64,000 bases of DNA from Sycobia sp. Sy_11 (GCA_018907035.1 JACCIC010000005.1:1725001-1789000), one strand, 5' to 3'; counted from the stretch's first letter, positions 25,761-40,158 are shown. Numbers and translations are program-made. The notes: generated by a model not told the origin, from the sequence alone.

Positions 25761-27650
25761 AAATTTTGTCGTAATACGAATTGGATAACGAAATTGGTAC
25801 ATTTGCCTTTCTTCTTTTTGTTAATGACGAAGTCTGTGCGGGAAAAAGGATAATTATCGTTATTATAACGTTTATGAAGAACGCCTGCGTTCAAATTACA
25901 TCATTCTATTGATACCAGATTCAAGTGACCGATTGGACGTAGTAATATATATTTATACATAAATTATGCATAGCCAACAAAATTTACGTTTCTCTTACAA
26001 CCCTGCAGATGGAATCACTTCCAATCTTACAAAGAGGGACGAAAGTGTTTGGATGAAGAATTTGTTCCATATTGACCGAGGTAACACCGATTATATCGAA
26101 AAGAAGCCCCGAGCCTAATTCTCTCGCAAACTCAAAATATTGTACTTGCTCATTTGCAGGATTAGATTCACCTCTATTTCCAAGGATTATTGTATTAAAT
26201 TTGGCAAAAAGTTTGTTTAATGAGAATTCTCAATTTTGAAGGCAGATTTGAAAGAAAAAAAAACATAACGTTACGGTTCTGCAAGCTCTGACGATTTCAG
26301 AGTGTTTAATTGCGTATCGATTAAAGATCGGGCAATTTCGTCAACTAGATAGATTTAGTAATGCGTGTAAATTGTTATTCCTCGTTCAAATTCGACTCGA
26401 CAAGTAGGAGGGTTTCCTTCAAAAAAATTCTTATGCCTATACTCTCCGTGACATTTAAACTGAAGAATGTGTCCTACAATTGTAAGTAAGAGAGTAAGTA
26501 GTAAGTAAGTGTATACGGCGAATGGGAAAACGTTAGGTTCTAAAAATTTCTAGGATTGGCAGTCTGGAGATCATTAGTCCTCTTGCTTCAATCAATATGC
26601 GTCAAATACGTCGGAAAATTATCCTGGCCTCCCATTGTTAGATAACGAACGATAACTTGGTAGAAATACACGGCAGTTTTGTCAAAATGCAAGATTAAAG
26701 TCGCTTAGAAATACACGTTTTTACTCGTAACTACGATTATTGGTACAAAATAAGCCGTGGAAGTACGCGATTTTCATCAAATTATTGATGCACAAAACAG
26801 AAACGCTCGTTATACTTTCGAAAACCATAGTAGCAGATTTTAATGTAACATATATATTATAATATTATATATAATTCAATATTTAACTGTTTTATCAGAA
26901 CCCATTAAGATTACTCCTATTGAAATGTAACTATTAGTTTTAGGAAAATTTATTAAACAATCGGATTCGACGCACTTACATGCTAAGACGGATTGGTGAA
27001 AGCACTGATGATATTGAAAAACTGGAAGGAGAGTTTGTCGCAAGAAGTCCATATCATTTCCCTAGATTGGTAGACGTTTAAACCATCAGTACGACTGAAC
27101 AGCAAACACAGTCAGACTCTTGGATCAACATTTGATGTATTGTTAAAAAAGAACTTGGCTTCCAAATTATCCAACCGAATTGCTTGATTGGCAGTGGACG
27201 ATTTCAATAGTTTACAGATAGACGGAAGAAAAAAATTTTAATGGTTCTTTATCATCATCTTATCTAAAAATATGACAACGGTTCAACAATATAGTACGTG
27301 CAAATGTTATGATACAATACGTAACATATTTATAGGTATATTATAAATGCTTCGCGGAAAGATAACCATTTTGATAATTTCCGATATTCGCAGAATCGCT
27401 CGGGTTGAAAATTCGGATGATTGAAACGAATAAGCCCCGTAATTGAACAGCCACGACTTCGAAGTCCCGACCCGTCGACTTTGAGTCGCTCAGCGTTGAA
27501 CGGGACACGCTCCCTTTAGTTTCTCGATTCTTGCATTATTTCTGAATTCGTTATCGGACAGAACACGGGCTCAGGTTCGACCTTTCACGGCACGACGTTT
27601 TATGCGATCGCGTCCGCTACAAGCATGGAACTTGCCCTGTAACTAAAATT
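25761..27650. other. AT-rich intergenic DNA, nothing recognized
   Basis: No simple repeat of note, no open frame of interest and no recognizable element were seen. Confidence 0.5.
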
Positions 27651-28920
27651 TTTCCGTATCTTGCTCACAAGATTTTCTTCGGAATCCCGCGACTTCTCGC
27701 TGTCTCTGCGCGAAGACTGGGTTCATGGGAGACAGGGGGGGGGGGTGAAAATTCGACAGCATTAATCGCGTATCGCGTTGCATTAACAGTTATCCTTCGA
27801 TTATAGAAGCCATCCTGAACAAAATGTACTTTACGAATGCCGAAACTAAAAGCAGATGTCTTTTTCATTTATCCTAAGATCGACGTCTGCAACCGAAGAA
27901 AAAAATGCATTAAAAGAACGCGGATCATCGGTGGAATCGTATTTTCCACATCGAAATTTATCGGAAAAAAATCGATTATCAACGAGCGAGCATTCCTCGC
28001 GAGCGTAGCACGTGTCCGCGAAAATTTCTCACGGTCTCGAGCAATTTTTGCGCTATTCGACGAACACGCGCCTACGAATGATAATCCCATTAATTCTCAA
28101 TTCGCAGTATTCGTCAATGGCGAACTGAAATACACGTGGCCAAATACTCGGATCGACGTGCCCGAGCCGAAGACTCTTTGGTTACTTTATTTTTGGCGCT
28201 CTTGTAGGTGTAATTACATAGTATCCGTGTACCGGCGGGACGATTCGGTTGCTGCAATCCCACGCACTGCCGCTGAGCGAGGGCGCGACGCTCAAATACA
28301 CGCGTACACGCACACGCGCGCGCGCACACAGTTTTAATAGTTCCACTTTCCATTTCGCGCGCAGCCATTTAAGCGGCCGCGGGCACTCCGGGACAGCTGT
28401 ACCGGAGGCGTGCTCCGGCCGCGCCGAGCGACTCGGCGCGTCGCTGTCGCGACGTCGGTCGCCCGTCGTTCGAGGATATCCCGCGGCGGCTGTCGGGACC
28501 GCTGCCAGCTCGGCTCGGCTCGTCCTTTGACCCAGAGTCGGAGGAATTCGCGCGCGCCAGAATCGCAATTACCGAGCGACACGACGGCCGTGTTAAATTC
28601 GTTTTGCGCGCGCAAGCTAACACGTGTTTATTGATATTTACGGGGCGCTCGCTCGCTCATGGGCCGCGTAAGCGCCCCCACGATCGAAATCCGTGGGGCT
28701 TCGGTTGGCAATTTTTTCGCGGATTATCGCCTCCTCGATTTTTTCAATTCCAAATTTCCGGGGCAATGATCGCGATCACGCAGCCTGCGTATCTCGAAAC
28801 TAATTTGCGAGCGCGCTTCCTCGGTTTTTTTTTTTTTTTTTTTTTTTTTTTGGTGCTTTGCGTGTCTGCGCGAACGAGCGTCGATCTGGCTTTTTGGCAT
28901 CCGGCGAGTGATCAATAAAG
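27651..28920. other. CpG-rich block with long but unrecognized open frames
   Basis: A 166-codon plus-strand frame (27837-28337) and several GC-driven frames at 28.2-28.65 kb on both strands lie here. CpG density is highest at 28.37-28.57 kb, which would suit a promoter or 5' exon. However, overlapping long frames on both strands are expected from composition, and no domain, signal peptide or splice-supported continuation could be found. A 27-bp poly-T is at 28825-28851. Confidence 0.4.
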
Positions 28921-30363
28921 AAAGCAACGGGGCAAAGCAGAATTTTTCGACTTATCGCCTTAAATGGTAAAAATTCGTAATAAAGAAAATTTTTTTCTCT
29001 TACAATAGAGTATGGTGCAGTTTTAGTAAATTACATAATAGAAATTCCTTTTAAACAGTTTTATTAAAAGATTGATATTGTTTCATATAAACGATACAAT
29101 TATCCGTAGCAGATATATCGATATTTTCTTTAGTTTCGTTTGTGCTTTAAAAATGTTTATCTTACAAAAAAATGTACAGAAGAAAAATTATACATTTTAA
29201 TCGTAATTAAAATAAAATGTACATCGTGATGGAAGGCGAACTGAAAAAATTCACATTGCCAGAATGATTGGAAAACAAGCTCAATATAGCAAAGCAAATA
29301 CAATTCTCAACTTGAGTGAAATATTTAATTTTTAAGATAATCGCGAAATCAATTTTTACCGATCCAGCAAAAAATTCTCTGACTTAAATAAAATTTTTTC
29401 TATTCATTAAGTCCAATTTTAATTAAACACGTTCTTAATTCGCGTCTATTCTACATTGCTCCAAAATTTGCAGTATGTATGTCAAACCGTTTGACAATCA
29501 GAATGTTCTGAAAATTTCATTAATAATTTTTTAAAACGTTTACGTTTCCATAAAGCATGACTAACCTAGTTCCAACTTTACAGTAACTTAAAAGAAACGT
29601 ACATGAAGGGCATCTTTAATAGAAATTTACAATAACTTAATGATTATATAGAAAAATCTTACATTGTTTTAAAAAACTGATCGCTTTCTATTCAATCGCT
29701 ATAAAAAATCGGTCGAAATTCCCTTAATCGATTGTGATTAAAAACAACATCAATAAAGAACAATGATTTTTATTCAAATTCATATTTTATTTGAGTCGTT
29801 GAGACCATAAGGAATTCCTGTAAAGTACGCTATCTTTTTCTATATAAAATAAAACTTAAAATCTATTTAAAAATAAAGTTAAAATCTATTCGTACAGTAA
29901 GAGACCAAAAGCAATCGGTGCTTTTAGAAATTGTTAAACTATTTTTCAAGCAAATAAGTTCGTATAGTCTCTAAGTGAGAGCGTAATCCTGTTGCATCCA
30001 TCCAAATACGTATTTGAATCATCTTTCATAACAGTGTGTTAAGCATGTGGCAATCATTTTAAATCAAACGAAATATATTGTTTTTTTACGAAACAATTTT
30101 AAAGAAAAAATTTCGTCGATTGCGCACGAAAAACGATCGAACAGGAAGACATATGTTTGCCGCGTAATTTAAAATTTGCACTATTGTTCCCACGCGTAAA
30201 ACATTGAGATACTTAATCGTTGGAGAAAGCTGAGAGATATATTATACGCCGTTGAGTAAACGTTGAAAATATAAAAGTGCCGGGATTTAATTGCATATTT
30301 ACTTGTAAGGAACATGATTGAGAACCTTGACAAAAAAATCCTAGGTACACATATATCTAGGCT

Positions 30364-30400
<37 letters not shown>
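28921..30400. other. AT-rich intergenic DNA, nothing recognized
   Basis: No exon, element or repeat was found apart from (AT)n at 30367-30403. Confidence 0.5.
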
Positions 30401-30408
<8 letters not shown>

Positions 30409-30635
30409 GCGCGGCAGTATCTAATTAAAAGCCAAAGTAGCGCGAATGCCGCCGCGTCGCGTCGCCTCGCGCCGATTCCGCGCAGGTAATTATTACGGTG
30501 GCTCGCGCGCGGCGCAAAAGATGCAAGCCACGGGCCTGGGTAGGCCGCGCTTTCTTTGCGGCGTTCGCGCAGCGCCGGACAATTTAATTTAAAAGCCCGG
30601 CACTCCTATATAATAATCCACGCGGTGTTTGTGTG

Positions 30636-30666
<31 letters not shown>

Positions 30667-31889
30667 TCGACTTGCGTAAAAAAGTCGCCGAGCGACACGG
30701 TCGCGCGCAACGCATGCAACGCTCGGGCGGCATGTAATCCGGTGCGCGCGAATTGTCGAAACGCCGGGAAACCGTGTATACGCGGACGAACTGGGCGTCC
30801 GCGTGTATGCGTGCAACAGGGAGAGGTGCACCTCCCCCCCCCCCGCCCCGGCGCAAACCGTCGTTATGGAACGCCGAAAAATAGATCTGTTATCGCATAC
30901 GTAAATGGCACGCGCATTATATACATACAGCCGACGAGCGATGATTAAGGATCCATGCGCGGACATTTCGCTTGTTTTTTTTTGTTTTTTTTTGTTTTGT
31001 TTTTTTTTTGTTTTTTTTTTATGTTTGACCTACATCTATAAATGCGACGGGGAGCGATCGTGTGCTATACAAGGAGGAATTTTACCGAGGGACGGGTACG
31101 TACGCACTGCGCACGCGCTTACATAACGCTGTAGGATCCGCGGATTCCGGGGCGGGGGGGGGAATCGAGGCTTACGTCGTCGATAATCGCGGATCATTAC
31201 CATGTAGTATGCGTTATACACCGGAGGCGGAGGAAGAAATAATGGGGATAAAGAAAAAATTGTTTCAAACTTTATGAATACTTATGGAAGAAAAGCAGAT
31301 ATTGGAAATTTTTTTTCGTTTTTTTTTTTTTTTTTTTTTAACACCGATAAACTTACGAAGCACCGTGGGCGATTATCCGCGTGCATGAGTTATGTCGATT
31401 ATTCTCTGCGCGCAGGTGGGAAAGTAAGAGAGGAGTACTGGGATCAAGAGCCGATATATATCTATATGTCTATATATATAGATATATAAGAGTGTGTGTA
31501 TGTGTCTGTGTGTATTTATATGCACGGTTACGCAAAGACGTTTTGCGCCTATATTTGGCTAATGACCATTCGTTTCTTTTTAACGGCGAGCTACATCAAT
31601 GCGTTTCACGATTCCTCCCTCGTCTCCTTGTCTCGAAAGGGAGGAGGAGATGAAGAGGCGGAGAGGCCCATCGCATTGTAAGTCGATATCTGAAAAATCG
31701 CATACACAGTCCAACCTCTCGTCGGCGGATCGCCGATCGTATAACGCGGAACACTATGCGCGCGATTCAAGAGCTACCCATTCCCCCCACCCGCTTCCCC
31801 CCTGGGCTGCCCACTACTGCCCCCGCTGCTCCCGCGGTAAATCATCGGACCCCGCGGGTCGGATAATATAATACGCCACGAGAAAAAGC

Positions 31890-31930
<41 letters not shown>

Positions 31931-32295
31931 TAATCGTGGCAAAACTCCCCCCCCCTCCCTCCTCCCTCACTCACTCGGTCTCTCGCAGTCTCGCCTGACT
32001 TCGATCGCGATCATAAAGCATCATCGCCGCTGACAGGTCGCCGGGACGAGCGGCGAAAGAAATGAAGCAATTAAGCTCGAAAAGGACCCCCCACCCCCCC
32101 ACAAGCCCCTTCTTCCGTGCCCGCGGATATCTTATCCGGACGGAGAAGAAGAAGCATAATATAAAAGTCTAATTAGGAGGGGGGGAAGGGGATCGAGCCC
32201 GCACCGGGAGCGCATCATATACGAGGGACTCTCGTATAGCGCCCCCTGCCTATATAAGGGTTAATCAATCTTCGTTCTCGACAAAAATGCGGCGA

Positions 32296-32337
<42 letters not shown>

Positions 32338-35300
32338 GCGATATAGCAATGATTTGTTGCCAATATATAGAGAAATTATTCCCGATTATCATTCGTTACG
32401 TGGAACGAGCGCCGTCTCTCCGCGTGCAAAATATGTATACACACACACATACACACACACACACACACATATATATGTATAAGCGATCGGATTCCGCGAG
32501 GCCGAGTCTCGAACGCTCGCGCGACGCGCTTGGCGACGAACTTTTTATTTGCCCCGCGGGCCGCATTCTCGCATTAATCGATATATACGAAAGGGCCGGT
32601 CGGTTCGTTATATACACATAACCGATCGGCAAGGATGCCATATAAAACGCGCGCGTTTATTCGGCTCCTTATTGGCGCGCGCACGCGGTGTGCGAGCGCG
32701 CGAACTTCCCGTACGCATGATTCTACCATCCTGCTCGGAAATTTGTCGGTGGCCCTCGACTCTATCGGGATTTTGGCCCGATTTTTCCACGTTACATAGT
32801 CAATATATTAACGGATATATATTTTCGTTTATTTCCGAAGTAAGGAAGAAAAGTCGATTGTCTGCCAATGATAATCCTACCGTCGAAAAATACAAATCCG
32901 AACGCTGAGTTCAGGTCAATGTGAATAAAGCGGGTATTGTCAATTGTCGAAGACGATTATACTTCGAGATAAACTTGGAAAAATGCAGATCATCACGCAG
33001 CAATCGATAGTAGAACTCACTCGTTCCGTTATCGGAGCTAGCGACCTTCTAGTGCTCTTTTATTGATTTTTTTTTTTTTTTTTTTTTTTTTTGTTTAATC
33101 GCACGCGATCCACGTTCAGTTCAATTGCCGATTCCTGCACTTACGTTATGCGCGCGCGCGCGCGCGAAACGCGAGAAAAATCACGCCCTTTGGCGAGGGT
33201 CTGGAAAATCTCGGGATTCCGATCGGTAAAACAACGAGGCATCGTACGTTCCCGGGCTCGGGGGCGATCGTCGCATTGTACAGCCCGCGGGGTCCCCCCG
33301 GCGGATATTGAAACTCGAGGCGCTCTTAATACCGGGCAAAACGATTGCGCAATCCCTGAAGTCCTGTCTTAATGTCTCAATATCTTTGAAAATTGCTCGG
33401 AAAATGAGCCGTCATTACTTACCGCTAATATATTGCGTTTATTACGGTATTTAAAAAAAAAAAAAAAAAAAAACAGATCGTTTATCTTTATATAAGTCGT
33501 TTTATTTACGTAAAGCAAAAATCAAACCCCGGTGATTTTTTTTTTTTGGTCGATCGCCTTTCCATTTTGCGTTATATTCCGTTTCTTTAACGAATGATCC
33601 GACGACAACATTATAATTCTTTTCATTAATCTTTCTCTTCTTATCCTGTAAATGCGGACAATCAATGAAATTAATTTACTTTCCAATCATCGCGCGTCCA
33701 GAGCTCTGAAAATAATTTTCAAGATTTCGAATGTTGAAACTTTCAAATGTTTCCTTAATAATTGTCGTAATATATATTAATTTTGTTACGTTTTAGCAAT
33801 ATTATAATATTAACACTAGATAAATTTCTGTACTTTTTTCAGAATAAAATTCGCTTCATTTGCATTAGTATACTCGAACTACCGGCATAATAGATCGACA
33901 TTGACTAAAAGGTTTTCAATTCATAAATTTCAAAGCATCAAAACCTATCCGTTAAGGGTTAAAATTTCTTTTTTTCTACGATCCTGTTTGATTTTCTCAA
34001 TTTTCCAATTCAAATATACCTTCACCTTTAATACAATCTCGCGCTAATCGGAAAATTGCATCGCTATGCACAGAGCCTCATTACGAATCGTCCTAATAGT
34101 AATTCTCGAATCGGTTTGGGCAATATTAATGGCAATTCGCCGGCGGCGCAGATTCCCGTAGTTTGGCAACTCGGCGATGCCTGCGCTCGCGTCGCGAAAA
34201 GTCTTTCGCAAAGCCCGGGGCAAATGTCCCCGTGAATTGCGGCCTCTTTCGGATTTTTCGCGACGAGGAATTTCGCAAGTCTCGCTGATCTTCTCCCCCT
34301 TCTTCCGCCGTCCGCAGAGGTCTCGTCGGGCCGATCGGACCTGTAAGCCCGCGTCGAGAATCGAATCTCTGCCGGGGCATCGAACGATCTTCAGCCGATT
34401 GGGCCGAAGTTGACAGAGGGCAGAACATTCGTGTTCGAATTATTGCTCGTACTGTATATAAATTAATAAAGCCAGGAGACTTTTAAACTTCCCGTAAACA
34501 TCGAAGCTTTCTATTAACAGCGAATGGCTTCTTAAAATACTAGATTAAAATAATAAAAAAAATAGTAGGATTCCTTTTTTATGGGCTTATTTGTTAAAAA
34601 TTTCTTTTCCTATTAAATCAATACAAATTAGAGGTGAAACAATTTATTAAAAAAATAATTAAAAATTATTTTAAAAAGTAATATCTGTCATGTCATTGTT
34701 CGAGATAAGAAGTCTATTTACTGAAAACAAGATTGTTTTCTTGTTGCTTTTTTAATTCAATAAGAAAAATTTTTTCCTTATATTTGTTTTGCTTTAACGT
34801 TCCTCACTATCGTGTAATATTAATCTCGGTGATATTTGGGTAATGTTGCCTAATGTAATAACTAAAATTTCATCGGTATTTTCAAATACTTTTCTATCGT
34901 AATTTAAATGTGCCAAGAAAAAACTTGATTGTTCAGTACGAATTCAATGGCCCGTTAACAACTCACATTCTAAACTTGCTTAGCTCTTTAACGAACAACG
35001 GGACGTCTAAACGTTCAACGACATTCATGCGAATATTATGAAATCTATCGTATTAAATCTTAAAATTTTGCTGCATGAAAAATTTATTTTATATATTTTA
35101 AAAATTATGAATTTTTTCGATTTTTCGAGAAAATTTGAGTTTCTTCTAATTTCTTGCTTAATAATACATGTACTTTTGTATTGTACACGGCATAAAACTT
35201 CTGCATTTTATTTAATCTTCACAAAAAGAAAAAATTTTCTGATTTCAGTTTTGATAGATAAAAAATTGTTATAATATTTAAAATTTCAAGGTAACAAATA

Positions 35301-35497
35301 CAATTTAAATATGAAATAAATGCGATGCCCTCATGACTATACTATGATTTTCTAAAAAAAAAATATACAAGTTCAAGATATTTTCTATCTTATGTGTTGC
35401 AACGAATGAAATACCAATTTTCTAAAAGTTAAAACTTCCCTGGATTTACTTATAAACTAACGAGCAAAGCGAACGATGAGCTACTCGGCACGTATAT

Positions 35498-35561
<64 letters not shown>

Positions 35562-35740
35562 TTGTTCTATGCTCGTATATTATGAAATTAGGATCGACAT
35601 GGTGCTAAAAAGGGGAAGAGAACTGAACCACTCGCGCGAGTGTCGCACCACCGAGAGGGCGGGGAGCAGAAGCAGCAGCAGCGCGCATCTGCCCGTAAGT
35701 ATACACGAGGAGGACGAGACGGTCAAAACGGATGATCATA

Positions 35741-35794
<54 letters not shown>

Positions 35795-36260
35795 AGTATA
35801 ATATTATATAGCGTCGGATTTTCCTGCGCGGCGACCCGCCGCGCGCGTGGATGCGGTTTCGAAGTTTCGAAAATTGGACGCCTCGCCCTTCTCTCTCTCC
35901 TCTCTCTCTCTCTCTCTGTCGGTCTTCCTCTTCCTCTTCCTCTCGCCGCCTCGGGATCGCTGATAAGTCAGCGCGGCGCTCGCCTCAGAGCCGCCGCATC
36001 GTTATTAATGAATTTCGGGCGACACGTGCGCTCCGCGCTAAAGGGAAAGAGCAGGCGAGAGAAAGATGTGTATCGGCTCGCGGCCGGGCCGGGTCGGCTT
36101 CGTTGTCTGACGAATGCCGGACCTTTCGCTCGCTCGACGAAAGTACATGAAGGCAGAAAGAAAGAAAAGAAAAAGGGAAGCAGTCGTTTTCGTTGCACGC
36201 GAACGCCGACGTTGACGGTGGCCCGCTGCGGAGCGGTGTCTTAGAAAATTACCAGTCTGC
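30401..36260. other. Alternating CpG-rich and AT-rich intergenic DNA; no gene
   Basis: CpG-rich stretches at 30.4-33.4 and 34.1-34.4 kb, and again at 35.6-36.2 kb, are separated by AT-rich DNA (33.4-34.1 and 34.4-35.5 kb). Simple repeats include (TA)n at 31892-31927, (CT)n at 32299-32333, an AC run near 32439-32468, poly-T at 31318-31339 and 33067-33092, and (AT)n at about 35505-35553 and 35743-35792. Poly-C tracts of about 8-10 bp occur near 30832, 31949 and 32093. No frame has a recognizable domain. Confidence 0.5.
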
Positions 36261-36261
36261 T

Positions 36262-36263
<2 letters not shown>

Positions 36264-36320
<57 letters not shown>

Positions 36321-36340
36321 GTGTGTGCGTGTGCGTGTGT
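36264..36340. repeat. (GT)n microsatellite, 77 bp
   Basis: Fifty-odd bases of pure GT followed by GT with GC interruptions. Confidence 0.95.
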
Positions 36341-36659
36341 AAAGAAAGCGGTAGTCAAAGTAATTGTATAAGGAATATTTTTGACGATTCCAGTCTCGTA
36401 AGTGCAATTAACTTCATTCGAGATTAATGAAAAGTTTTTGACATTTTGGACGAGAACAAAAAACACCGAGTTATTTCGTTGAATTTTAAATGATAAATTG
36501 TCCTCGACGTTATGATTATTCTGATTATTATTACTATTAGGATTATTATATCTTTATTGGGATCGTAAACTTGCGCTACTCTAAATTCCATATGGCATCG
36601 GAGATGCACGGCATTAGAAATCAAGAAAAATTAATAAATAAATTATTATTTGATGAAAA

Positions 36660-36700
<41 letters not shown>

Positions 36701-36937
36701 CCGCTTGCATAGTTTCGCAATTTTGCGGTGTGCAACGGTGAAGTCCGAGGACGAACAAAGCAAACCGTATTTCTTTCGGTTTATTGGAATAGTCTTTATA
36801 ATTTTAGCTTCAAAAAAAAAAAAAAAAAAATCATTTCTTGCAGACTTCTTATAAAGTCAATTCTCAGATTTGGCTCCAACCCGAGAGATAATTGTCGATA
36901 TTGCATATCGCAAAATTTTGAAACTATTCAAGCGGCT

Positions 36938-36987
<50 letters not shown>

Positions 36988-37792
36988 TCTCTCAAATAAT
37001 ACTTTATTTATTCAGTAAAGAATTACCCGAGTGCCATAGGCCAATGAAATCGATCTTTGAAAAAGTAATATTTTATGTCGTATGGTATGGCGTATATGCC
37101 TCTTAATATGAATTAAGGATGACCAGAATGAATTCCGATCCAGTCGCTGGTGCAACTAGAGGGGGCGCTGGCGATCGGCAGAAGCCGATTAAAGCATACG
37201 GACGACGCACGGTTGGAATTCGACGTCTTTATCATTTATTTAAGTTCAGCATTGTTACGTAGCTCATTGAAATATTTTCATTAGTATACAATGATGTGGT
37301 CCCACAGGATTGTCACACTATCTACAATGATCCACATTGTCCTGGATTCGACACTGGTTCAAGATCGACAAGTCATGCAGACACTATAACGATCTGTTAT
37401 TCTTCTGTGTTTCGGAATAAGCCGTCACAGCAGCGACGATGATCTACTACCGGCAATGGTAAAATGAAATCATTAATTGTTGGATCAATATAATCAATTG
37501 CTGCTGTACGATAGACTATTTCGTATTAAAATACATTATCGTGAATGTAGCGTCTAAGAATGATTCCTTGATATAGGAGTCCTCACTTATATAAAAACAT
37601 AAATTTTAGAAAACCATCAGCTGAGAATTGCTTATTCTTCACGTTATTTCATCAATAATTTGTCAGGAAGCTAATTTTTCAAAGACTAATATGAAATACG
37701 AGCAAATGAAACATCTTCATTATTTTGATCAACTATTGTAAAAACTATATGTCAGTTTGTAATTTTAATATAGAAGCATAGAATTCGAGATA
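36341..37792. other. AT-rich intergenic DNA; no gene
   Basis: Contains short (AT)n runs at about 36670-36697 and 36941-36984 and a poly-A at about 36812. A short GC-richer segment at 37130-37220 is flanked by unremarkable DNA. Nothing else was recognized. Confidence 0.5.
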
Positions 37793-38355
37793 TACGAGGG
37801 CGGTTCAATAAGTACCCCACTTTGAAGATAGACGTTGTTCCTTTAGGGAAGCTGGCCTTATTATCGTGTACTGCCATCCATCAAAAGACGTCAAAACAAA
37901 TATTAAATATTAATAACTCGACAATACTAAAGTAAGTTATTGGATCGTTTCGACATAAAATTGAAGGAGACAAGGCCACCTTTGCTGAAAAAAAGGTGTT
38001 GTCACTACCAAACTGCATGCAATGCGTTATCAATTGCTGCTGCACCCCCCGTATTCACCCAGTTTGGCTACCTGCGACTTTCTCAAGGTCCTTAACATGA
38101 AGAAATGGTGCGTGGAAAAAAAAATTTTGCAAAAACGAGGAAGTAATCGCCGAGAGAGAGGCTTATTTTGGAGAGTTCCTAAATAATAAAAAAAAATTTT
38201 AATAAAAATCCTTTTTGTGGAGGTGTTAAAAAATGGCCAGAACGTTGGGAGAAGTGTATCTTTCTAAAAGGGAACTATGTTGAAAAATAAAAAAAATTTT
38301 TTGAAAAAATGGTGTCTTTATTTCTAACACCGGTACGTATTGAAACGCCCTCGTA
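37793..38355 (+). mobile_element. Internally deleted, decayed mariner element with terminal inverted repeats
   Basis: A 559-bp element (37795-38353) sits between TA dinucleotides (37793-37794 and 38354-38355). The left end CGAGGGCGGTTCAATAAGTA matches the reverse complement of the right end (CGAGGGCGTTTCAATACGTA) at 18 of 20 positions. Inside, broken plus-strand frames read as the C-terminal third of a mariner transposase: PYSPSLATCDF (with the third catalytic Asp), NEEVIAEREAYFGEFL, and WPERWEKCIFLKGNYVEK followed by a stop. Frames shift between these blocks. A full mariner is about 1.3 kb, so the N-terminal region and the first two catalytic residues are missing. It is non-autonomous. Confidence 0.88.
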
Positions 38356-39428
38356 ATAGTTTGCAAAAAGAGACAGACACTGCAAAAAAGCGAAGGGCAG
38401 AAAAGAAATTAATAATTCTGTAATAAACTCCACAATCATGGCTAATACAAATTTCTTTTTATTGCTTTCAATATAGTTAATTTCTGAAGCCATAATTTAA
38501 ACAGAGTAAATCATTAACTATTACTGCTATTATTACGTATTATACATACATATCTTATGTATAAAGTATTATGATGAAAGTATAACAATTCTTTCTGTGT
38601 AAGTAACATGCTTTTGCCAGTTCGTTATTTACAAGAACCACATCATTCTCACTAGCACATATGTAAGAAACAGAACAGTTCAATTTTATCTATATATTTT
38701 AAATATATGTTTTCTAGATTACTAAATAAACCTCATTATCCAAAATTTATCATTTTAACACATTTCTTAACTTTTATGGTAATTTACTTTAGAACACAAA
38801 ACCATCATTAACAAAGAACTTTATTTTTTTATTGCATGTATAATTTTACACTAATTATATAAAAGATTGATAACAATGGCGAAGAGAAATTAGTCAGATA
38901 AAAATTATTTAACATTATTTTCCAATAATTTAGATACCATTAAATCACATGAAATAATTTTTTGTATCTAATTTTGAAAATGTATTATGAATTACTGAAA
39001 TTGATTCACAGTCTAGCCCTGAATTGGTATTTTTTTGTTACCCGACATTTGAAATTCAGTTGACAACGGGCGCGCATTTCATATTCTATATATTATACTC
39101 ACAATGACAATCTAAAACAATTAGATGACAAAAGATATATTGTAAGTTAATAAACTTGAATGTATTAATATGTGGAACAATGAAACGGAAGCACGTGCAG
39201 CCATATATATATACCACTTTGAAAGGTAAGTATAGGTAGGTGTCCATGGTTACAGTATTTATATTGACTACTCAACTACTCTGAAGTCCCCTGGCATCAT
39301 GACATAAAACACCAATAAGTATAGAAGTATTTTCTCATTTTCTCTATCCCATATTCAGTGAAGCCTATAATTTTTATACACCTAAATAAATCTTTAAAGG
39401 ACGTTTTAGCGGTTATCCGCTACACGAA
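38356..39428. other. AT-rich intergenic DNA, nothing recognized
   Basis: No supportable exon, element or long simple repeat. Confidence 0.5.
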
Positions 39429-39431
39429 GCG

Positions 39432-39522
39432 TATCATATCATATCATATCATAACATACTTCATATAATATAATATCATATCATATCATATCATACTTCA
39501 TATCATATCATATCATATCATA
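39432..39522. repeat. (ATATC)n pentanucleotide array, about 90 bp
   Basis: Imperfect ATATC/ATCAT units, interrupted by ATAACATACTTC and similar variants, so an older array. It directly precedes a dispersed-repeat fragment. Confidence 0.9.
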
Positions 39523-39534
39523 CTAATTTATAAA

Positions 39535-39670
39535 GACAAAACGTGTTTTTGTTTGTACACGATAACCGAAAAAACTACTGAACCGATTGTTCTGAAATTT
39601 GACATATAGATTCTATATTATCTTGGGAAGGACATAGGCTATGTTTTTTATTGAAAATCATTTTACTTTT
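39535..39670 (+). repeat. Dispersed-repeat fragment of a type common in insect genomes
   Basis: The stretch ACTACTGAACCGATTGTTCT, then GAAATTTGACATATAGATTC and GGAAGGACATAGGCTATG, has the wording of a repeat seen again and again in insect genomes (ACTGAACCGATT ... GAAATTTGGCATA ... GACATAGGCTA). I recall this pattern but cannot assign the transposon class. No ends or coding sequence are visible. Confidence 0.5.
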
Positions 39671-40096
39671 ATCAATAAATTAACTTAATAGTTTTAACAA
39701 TCAGTTCCACCAGCAGCCACTAGGTGACGTCTCGAATCACGAACATCAACTCAAAGTAGTCCACTTAAAGTATTAATGCCAGGCCAGCTCAAACAGTTGT
39801 TCATATTGCCATCTGGGGGTCCATCCCCCCAGATAGACTTCAGCGACTCCAAGGCACCTACATGAGGCTGCTACGCTCTTCCCTTAACACCCTTTGGTAC
39901 TTAAGGAAACTAACCTTCTTGCTCTCAACGATTACGCGAACAAATTCGCCAAAAATCTGAGAATTTGGGATTCGTATCCTAAAGAAGGTGTGATGTTAGT
40001 TGGTATTACCTTTTTTGTTCTTCAGGTTAATAAGACAATACTCTGGCACTTATAGATATCTTTTGATTTTTTTAATTTTATTTTCTTTTACGTGAG

Positions 40097-40158
<62 letters not shown>

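Noticed and set aside
27837..28337. 166-codon plus-strand frame as a gene
   Set aside because: No recognizable motif and no splice-supported continuation; it ends in a His/Thr/Arg run from CA-rich and CG-rich repeats, and frames on both strands are open.
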